Source of the DNA: Xanthomonas sacchari
GTDB taxonomy: Bacteria > Pseudomonadota > Gammaproteobacteria > Xanthomonadales > Xanthomonadaceae
Direction: 5' to 3'
DNA: 64,000 nucleotides
NCBI RefSeq assembly: GCF_024266585.1
Contig: NZ_CP100647.1
Coordinates: 2,337,001-2,401,000 of the forward strand
Under the pieces are notes generated by a model. That model was not told where the DNA came from and did no database searches. It was given only the letters and a program-made list of their open reading frames with translations. Shown here piece by piece: positions 58,900 to 64,000 of the stretch. Made by a program: the position numbers and the translations under genes. Numbering within the stretch: position 1 is the stretch's first letter; each line of letters opens with the position of its first letter.

Positions 58900-59904
58900 A
58901 TGAAATCCTCTTTGCGTATGGCGGCGCTGGCCGTCGCTGTGTCCGTTTTCCTGAGCGCATGCGGTGGCAAGCCGTCCGCCACGCCGACCGATTCCGATGC
59001 CAGTGCCGATGCCAGCCATGCATCCGCCGATGCTGCCGCCAGCGCCGCGGACCAGGCGCTGACCAGCAAGCTCAATGCCTACATCGAATGCTTCAACAAG
59101 GTCGATGGGCGCATCCACGAAGGCGCGCAACAGTACATCCGCTGGATGGCCGACCCCAAGGCCGGTCCCACCGGCAAGGAAACCAGCGTGTACGGGCCCG
59201 CCCCGATCGACGAATACGCGATGAAGCTGTGCGACGCGCCGATGACCCAGGCGATCGCGGCCAAGCCGGCGTTGCCGGCGCTGGATACGGCGGCGAAGCG
59301 CTATCAGGCCGCGTTGAAGACGCTGCAGCCGCTGGCCAACCAGGCCCGCGACTACTACGACCGCGAGGACTACCAGGACGACCAGTTCGCCAAGGGCAAG
59401 CAGTTGCATGCGCCGCTGATGGCCGCGCTGTCCGAATTCCACGAGGCCAGCGAGGCGTTCAGCCATGAGCTGGACGCGCAGAACGATGCCGCGCAGCGCG
59501 AGCAGTTGAAGGCGATGGAGAAGGCCGAGGGCCGCACCCGCGACTTCTACCGGCTGTCGATGATGCTCGAGGCCAAGGACATCGTCGGCTTGATGCAGGA
59601 CGACGACTTCGACACCGCCAAGGCCACGGCGCTGGTGGCCGGCTTCAACAGCCTGTCCGACGAAGCGCACGCCAAGGTCGCCAACCAGGAGCCGGGCAAG
59701 TCCGACTGGAGCGGTTTCGAGAGCGCCGCGGAGGATTTCCGCAAGGAAGCCAAGGCGCGGATCAAGCGCGTGGCGGACAAGGTTCCGTACAGCGAATTCG
59801 AGCGGCGCTCGCTGGACAATCCGATCGTCGCGCCGGAAGGCTCGCCGGCACGCTTGATGAAGCGCTACAACGACCTGGTGTTCCAGAGCAACCGCCAGCG
59901 CTGA
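58900..59904 (+). CDS. DUF3829-like (YiiG-type) lipoprotein
   Basis: A 334-residue lipoprotein. The signal ends FLSACGGK, followed by a spacer rich in Ser, Ala and Asp. The body is helical: SKLNAYIECFNKVDGRIHEG, QARDYYDREDYQDDQFAKGK and DFYRLSMMLEAKDIVGLMQD, with a C-terminal MKRYNDLVFQSNRQR. This matches YiiG/DUF3829 proteins of unknown function. Start at 58900 is fixed by the signal peptide. It is a single gene with a long promoter region upstream. Confidence 0.82.
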   Translation: MKSSLRMAALAVAVSVFLSACGGKPSATPTDSDASADASHASADAAASAADQALTSKLNAYIECFNKVDGRIHEGAQQYIRWMADPKAGPTGKETSVYGPAPIDEYAMKLCDAPMTQAIAAKPALPALDTAAKRYQAALKTLQPLANQARDYYDREDYQDDQFAKGKQLHAPLMAALSEFHEASEAFSHELDAQNDAAQREQLKAMEKAEGRTRDFYRLSMMLEAKDIVGLMQDDDFDTAKATALVAGFNSLSDEAHAKVANQEPGKSDWSGFESAAEDFRKEAKARIKRVADKVPYSEFERRSLDNPIVAPEGSPARLMKRYNDLVFQSNRQR

Positions 59905-60286
59905 GCCTCCGGGCCGGCGGCGCAAGGCCGCCGGTCCCGCCGGTGTCGCCGCCGCGCGCGGCAACGGCATCGGCGTGGCATCTTGTGGCTGCTTCTCCGT
60001 TAACGATGCGGCGCCCACGCCTAGCCGCCAGCATTCGCGCAGCACGCGCGTAACGCTCCGGCGCGCAGGCCATCCGTGTCCCGGCCTGCGCCTGCCGAGC
60101 GTGGCAGGCCCCGGCCGTGCGCACACGCCTCCAGACATTCCTAACATCCGCCGGCGCACACTGGCTGACGCGGGGCGCTGCGCCGCGGATAATGCGCGCG
60201 CCAGCCGCACGCCCGCCAGCCTGCCTCCCCGGACGTCCGACGACGTCGCCGATGGATTCCTTTCATGCAGATGCGGAGATTGCGCG
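59905..60286. other. Gap before fumC, nothing certain
   Basis: About 380 bases of GC-rich DNA without a credible gene. A GGCCGGCGGC/GCCGCCGG hairpin at about 59913-59932 lies just after the DUF3829 gene and may end its transcript. No clear fumC promoter could be picked. Confidence 0.35.
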
Positions 60287-61720
60287 ATGAGTGACACATA
60301 CAGGGTCGAACACGACAGCATGGGCGAACTGCAGGTGCCTGCGGACGCCTTGTGGGGTGCGCAGACCCAACGTGCGGTGCAGAACTTTCCGGTGTCCGGG
60401 CGACCGATGCCGCGCGGCTTCATCCGCGCGCTTGGCCTGATCAAGGCCGCCGCGGCCGGGGTCAACGCCGATCTGGAGCTGTTGCCCAAGGCCGTCGCCA
60501 AGGCGATCCAGGCCGCGGCGCTGGAGGTGGCCGACGGCCGCCACGACGCGCATTTCCCGATCGACATCTACCAGACCGGATCGGGCACCTCGTCGAACAT
60601 GAACGCCAACGAGGTCATCGCTACGCTGGCCAACCGTCATGCCAAGGGCGCCGGCAAGCACGGCGGCAAGGCGCTGCCGGCGGTGCATCCCAACGATCAC
60701 GTCAACCTCGGCCAGAGTTCCAACGACGTGGTGCCGACCGCGATCCGCGTCGCCGCGCTGCTGGCGGCGCGCGAGCAGCTGTCGCCGGCGCTCAAGCATC
60801 TGCGCAAGGTGATCGACAAGCGCGCCAAGCAACTGCAGGGCGTGGTCAAGACAGGGCGCACCCATCTGATGGACGCAATGCCGCTGACCTTCGGCCAGGA
60901 GTTCGGCGCCTGGTCGGCGCAACTGCTGTCGGCGCAGGCGCGCATCGACGACAGCCTCAAGCGCCTGCGCCGGCTGCCGCTCGGTGGTACCGCCATCGGC
61001 ACCGGCATCAATGCCGATCCGCGCTTCGGCGGCAAGGTCGCCAAGGCGTTGTCGGCGCTGACCGACCACAGCTTCGAGAGCGCCGAGAACAAGTTCGAGG
61101 GCCTGGCCGCGCAGGACGACGCGGTGGAACTGTCCGGCCAGCTCAATGCGCTGGCGGTGGCGCTGATCAAGATCGCCAACGACCTGCGCTGGATGAACGC
61201 CGGGCCGCTGGCCGGCCTCGGCGAGATCGAACTGCCGGCGCTGCAGCCGGGCAGCTCGATCATGCCGGGCAAGGTCAACCCGGTGATTCCCGAGGCCACG
61301 GTGATGGCCTGCGCGCAGGTCATCGGCCACCACACCGCGATCACCGTGGCCGGGCAGACCGGCAACTTCCAGTTGAACGTGACCCTGCCGCTGATTGCGG
61401 CCAACCTGCTGGAGTCGATCCAGTTGCTGAGCAACGTGTCGCTGCTGCTGGCCGACTCGGCGATCGCCGGGCTCAAGGTGCGCGAGGAGCGGGTGCGCGA
61501 GGCGCTGGACCGCAATCCGATCCTGGTCACCGCGCTGAATCCGATCATCGGCTACGAAAAGGCCGCGGCGATCGCCAAGCGCGCCTACAAGGAGAACCGG
61601 CCGGTGCTGGAGGTGGCCAAGGAAGACAGCGGCCTCGGCGAGGACGAACTGCGCCGGCTGCTGGACCCCGCCGCGCTGACCGAAGGCGGCATCCACGCCG
61701 GCGCGGGCGGCGGCGGCTGA
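60287..61720 (+). CDS. fumC: Class II fumarate hydratase
   Basis: A 477-residue iron-free, oxidant-resistant fumarase of the TCA cycle. It begins YRVEHDSMGELQVPADALWG and has the active-site segments GSGTSSNMNANEVIA, HPNDHVNLGQSSNDVVPTAI, GRTHLMDAMPLTFGQEFGAW and the signature GSSIMPGKVNPVIPEA. The C-terminus ends in four glycines, longer than usual. Start at 60287 (MSDTYRVEHDS) matches the family; a long upstream open frame is non-coding. The aspartase alternative is less likely given the fumarase-type segments. Confidence 0.92.
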   Translation: MSDTYRVEHDSMGELQVPADALWGAQTQRAVQNFPVSGRPMPRGFIRALGLIKAAAAGVNADLELLPKAVAKAIQAAALEVADGRHDAHFPIDIYQTGSGTSSNMNANEVIATLANRHAKGAGKHGGKALPAVHPNDHVNLGQSSNDVVPTAIRVAALLAAREQLSPALKHLRKVIDKRAKQLQGVVKTGRTHLMDAMPLTFGQEFGAWSAQLLSAQARIDDSLKRLRRLPLGGTAIGTGINADPRFGGKVAKALSALTDHSFESAENKFEGLAAQDDAVELSGQLNALAVALIKIANDLRWMNAGPLAGLGEIELPALQPGSSIMPGKVNPVIPEATVMACAQVIGHHTAITVAGQTGNFQLNVTLPLIAANLLESIQLLSNVSLLLADSAIAGLKVREERVREALDRNPILVTALNPIIGYEKAAAIAKRAYKENRPVLEVAKEDSGLGEDELRRLLDPAALTEGGIHAGAGGGG

Positions 61721-61883
61721 GTTTGGCCCGTGACCGCGCCGCCGCGCCCCGTCGCGGGCGCCGGCGCGGTGCGCGGGTGGGCGGTGCACCGCTTCAGGGA
61801 GTCTTATACCGATAACAGGCATGCGCGGAGCCGGTTCTTGCGCCCCTTTTGTCGGATCCGCCGCGACCAGGCCGGGCGCGGTT

Positions 61884-61907
61884 GTCGCGGCTGAAGCCGC
61901 TCCTGCC
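61884..61907. repeat. GGAGCGGCTTCAGCC-type dispersed repeat element
   Basis: A single reverse copy, GTCGCGGCTGAAGCCGCTCC, in the gap between convergent fumC and the nitrilase-family gene, where it probably works as a terminator. Confidence 0.7.
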
Positions 61908-61951
61908 GGGCAGCGGATTGCGTGGCGAACGCAGCGTGTTGGAGGTCCCCT

Positions 61952-62695
61952 TCAGCCGCGCGTTGCCGCAGGCGGCGGTTTCGGCACGTCGTACACCGCC
62001 GCGCCTTCGCTCGACTCGGGGACACGCGCCACGATCCGGCCATCGGGCGCGACGATCGCGGTGCAGCCGTAACTCACATGTCCATTCGCCATGCCGGTCA
62101 CGTCGGCCGAGGCGATCCAGCAATGGGTCTGCCGCGCGCGATCCACCAGGTTCTGCAGACTCCTCGCACGCCAGCGCGCGGCGGTCTGCGGCGGCAGCAT
62201 GTTGTTGAGCGGGTACACGATCAGGGCGGCGCCCTGCGCGGCGATCCGCGCAGCGGCGTCGGCATGGTTGGCGTCGTTGCAGACATTGATGCCATAGCGC
62301 AGGCCCGACCTGAGAAAGGTGGGGAAGTCGCGACCCGCGCTCACCACCGGTTCGTTGGGATGGGCCTTGGCGTAGCGTCCGGTGATCCGGCCGTGCTCGA
62401 CCACCAGCGCGCTATTGAAGACGTGCGGAGGCCGCAGTTCGAAGGCGCCGATGACAAGGGTCGTCTCGAAGCCCGCCACGTGTCGGCATAGCACGTCCAG
62501 CGCCGCCTCCGATGCCTGGCGGGCGCGGCGGCGGATCGTCTGCGCATCGTAGGAATGCCCGAGCAGGAACGCTTCGGGGAATACCAATAGGTCGATCGCC
62601 TGCGCGGCGGCCCAGTGCAGGCGCTGTACGATGACCTGGCAGGCGCCGTCCAGGTCGTCGTCGATGGCCGCGCATTGGATGGCCGCGATCCGCAT
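61952..62695 (-). CDS. Carbon-nitrogen hydrolase (nitrilase superfamily)
   Basis: A 247-residue amidohydrolase with the Glu-Lys-Cys triad of the superfamily: Glu in LVFPEAFLLG, Lys in GRYAKAHPNEP and Cys in YGINVCNDANHADAA. GCTAIVAPDGRIVARVPES is the usual end segment. It is cytoplasmic with no extra domains. The substrate (an omega-amide, carbamoyl or nitrile compound) cannot be told. It converges with fumC and is followed upstream by a gap of 175 bases. Confidence 0.87.
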   Translation of the reverse strand: MRIAAIQCAAIDDDLDGACQVIVQRLHWAAAQAIDLLVFPEAFLLGHSYDAQTIRRRARQASEAALDVLCRHVAGFETTLVIGAFELRPPHVFNSALVVEHGRITGRYAKAHPNEPVVSAGRDFPTFLRSGLRYGINVCNDANHADAAARIAAQGAALIVYPLNNMLPPQTAARWRARSLQNLVDRARQTHCWIASADVTGMANGHVSYGCTAIVAPDGRIVARVPESSEGAAVYDVPKPPPAATRG

Positions 62696-62870
62696 CCGGG
62701 TCTTCCTGGAACGTGTCGTTACATCGGGAGGGGAGGGCGGTTTGCCCTGCCGTGAGACGGCCGACCACGCCGATGTCGGGTCGGATCGCTCGCGCGGTCA
62801 GCGCGACGGTCATCGGCCGATCGACGGAGGACGGAGGGCGGAGACGCGCGAGCGCAGCGCGGTCGCCGCT

Positions 62871-63311
62871 TCAGCGGCGCTCGGCCTGCAGGTTGCCGAA
62901 GCTGTCGCGGTACGGCTGCAGCGAGGGAATGTCGCGCAATACCGCCGCCTGCGCTGCGGTGATTTCCGGAGTCGGCGCGAAGCCGACCGAGCGCATGTTC
63001 GGGTCCGGCGGCGCGGTCTCCAGGGTTTGCTGGCGCTGCATCTGCAGGTGCATGAACAACTGCTGCAGCTCGCTGCGCTGGGCGGCGGGCAACGGCAGTT
63101 CGATGTCGTCGATGCGCAGGCTGCCGTCCGGTCCGATGGTGGCGTTGGCGGCCGGCGCACGCCGCAGCATCACGGTCATGCTGTCCACCGCCACCCGCGG
63201 CTTGCTGCGCTCGGCGCGCGAGGAGGCGGTCTCGCCGCCGCGTCCGCCGCAGGCGGCGAGCAGCAGGCATAGCGACAGCAGCGAGAACCAGGCGAACAGC
63301 GTCTTCTTCAT
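62871..63311 (-). CDS. Small lipoprotein, unknown function
   Basis: A 146-residue lipoprotein with signal peptide MKKTLFAWFSLLSLCLLLAAC. The mature part has a beta-like segment (DSMTVMLRRAPAANATIGPD) and a glutamine-rich helix (LQQLFMHLQMQRQQTLE), ending SLQPYRDSFGNLQAERR. No family is recognised. Start at 63311 gives the only sensible signal peptide. It is the last complete gene in the window. Confidence 0.75.
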   Translation of the reverse strand: MKKTLFAWFSLLSLCLLLAACGGRGGETASSRAERSKPRVAVDSMTVMLRRAPAANATIGPDGSLRIDDIELPLPAAQRSELQQLFMHLQMQRQQTLETAPPDPNMRSVGFAPTPEITAAQAAVLRDIPSLQPYRDSFGNLQAERR

Positions 63312-63390
63312 GGGGGCGGTGAAGTAGGGGAGTGACGGCATTCTAGAACGTGCGGCGGCCCCGGTCGCGGCGGCATGCGCCTGCCGCGCG

Positions 63391-64000
63391 CTAGCGGCGC
63401 TGCCGCGGCACGGACTGCATGGCGCGCGCGAGCACCGTGAATATCCGCTCGTCGGTGGATTGCGCGACGTTGAAGCGCAGGAAATCGCCGGCGCTCAGCG
63501 ACTGGCTGAAGGCATTGCCGGGCGCAAGGACGACGCCCTCCTGCAGGCAGGCGCGCGCGATCGCCGCGGCCTCCATGCCCTCGGGCAGCCGGCACCAGAG
63601 GAACAGGCCGGCCTGGGGCAGCAGCCAGGGCCGGATGCCCAGGCCCTGGAGCCGCGCCACGGTCTTGGCCATCTGCTCCGCCAGCCGGCGCCGCAGGGTC
63701 TCCAGATGCCTGCGGTAGCCGCTGTCGGTGAGCGCGATCAGCACGGCTTCGGCCGCCAGCCGGCCGCTGCCGAAGCTCGTGGCGATCTTCAGGTCGGCGA
63801 GGCCGTCGATCCAGTCGCCCCGTGCCGCGATGTAGCCGCACCGCAGTGACGCCGAGACCGTCTTGGAAAAGCTGCCGAGCTGGATGACCCGCGCCAGGCC
63901 GTCGAAGGCCGCCAGCCTGGGCGCCGGGCTGATCTCGAAGTCGGCGAAGATGTCGTCCTCGACGATCACCAGGTCCGAGCCCTCGGCCGCCATCAGCAGC
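63391..64000 (-). CDS. PLP-dependent aminotransferase-like protein, probably MocR/PdxR-type (5' end outside window)
   Basis: The last about 203 residues of a fold-type I aminotransferase domain. The reading frame is open to the window edge, so the N-terminus is missing. Visible marks: VIVEDDIFADFEI (PLP Asp region), the Schiff-base Lys in SFSKTVSASLRCGYI, and the end stretch LAPGNAFSQSLSAGDFLRFN. The spacing fits GntR/MocR regulators, which carry an N-terminal DNA-binding domain that would lie outside this window. A plain aminotransferase is the alternative. Confidence 0.8.
   Translation of the reverse strand, partial: LLMAAEGSDLVIVEDDIFADFEISPAPRLAAFDGLARVIQLGSFSKTVSASLRCGYIAARGDWIDGLADLKIATSFGSGRLAAEAVLIALTDSGYRRHLETLRRRLAEQMAKTVARLQGLGIRPWLLPQAGLFLWCRLPEGMEAAAIARACLQEGVVLAPGNAFSQSLSAGDFLRFNVAQSTDERIFTVLARAMQSVPRQRR

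Noticed and set aside
63318-63390. Additional small ORF between the last lipoprotein and the aminotransferase-like gene
   Set aside because: No start with a ribosome site and no protein-like composition.

Overview
The window is about 64 kb of very GC-rich DNA from a gamma-proteobacterium of the Xanthomonadaceae, most likely Xanthomonas or a close relative. The evidence is the ssrA-smpB-ratA-ratB-bamE-fur-recN-hrcA-grpE-dnaK-dnaJ order, a cysteine-free Fur, a tmRNA tag reading ANDDNYALAA, a SmeU1VWU2X-type efflux operon, and many copies of the dispersed hairpin repeat built on GGAGCGGCTTCAGCCGC. Species cannot be fixed from sequence reading alone. No transposase, integrase, CRISPR array, rRNA or ordinary tRNA gene was seen.

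Layout. 1-3119: the 3' part of a photolyase gene, a WS/DGAT acyltransferase and an OmpA-type lipoprotein. 3167-12115: a LysR regulator divergent from a five-gene operon (SDR, membrane fusion protein, RND pump, SDR, outer-membrane factor) that matches smeRv-smeU1VWU2X of Stenotrophomonas. 12322-14494: a membrane diguanylate cyclase, one small ORF and sparse DNA holding an orphan terminator. 14495-21179: an accessory metabolic block. GH15 glycosidase and SDR genes lie on the minus strand, and on the plus strand are an alpha/beta-hydrolase fused to a gluconate-dehydrogenase-subunit-3-like domain, a GMC oxidoreductase with a four-cysteine motif, and another SDR. 21417-28028: a SHOCT gene broken by a stop codon, tmRNA, a large lipase-like/subtilisin fusion protein inserted between ssrA and smpB, then smpB, ratA, ratB, bamE and fur.

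28597-35475: recN and the heat-shock genes hrcA, grpE, dnaK and dnaJ, with a good sigma-32-type promoter before dnaK and a hairpin between dnaK and dnaJ. 35886-42731: pdxY-tyrA, a cluster of DnaA-box-like 9-mers, a lipid-type ABC exporter with a YigZ-family gene, and an ECF sigma factor with a membrane partner. 42861-45755: a GAF-GAF-GGDEF-EAL protein. 46173-52592: a LOG-family gene and the 2-oxoglutarate dehydrogenase set lpdA, sucB, sucA, whose intergenic gaps are filled with GGGAATG-type repeats. 52776-64000: a GNAT protein, a JmjC/RoxA-type oxygenase, a repeat lipoprotein, purB, a CNNM/CorC membrane protein, a DUF3829-like lipoprotein, fumC, a nitrilase-family amidohydrolase, a small lipoprotein and the 3' part of a MocR-type gene.

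Most of the window is housekeeping. The parts most likely to hold undescribed biology are the hydrolase-subunit-3/GMC/SDR operon (17460-21179) and the intracellular hydrolase-subtilase fusion between the two trans-translation genes (22646-25312).
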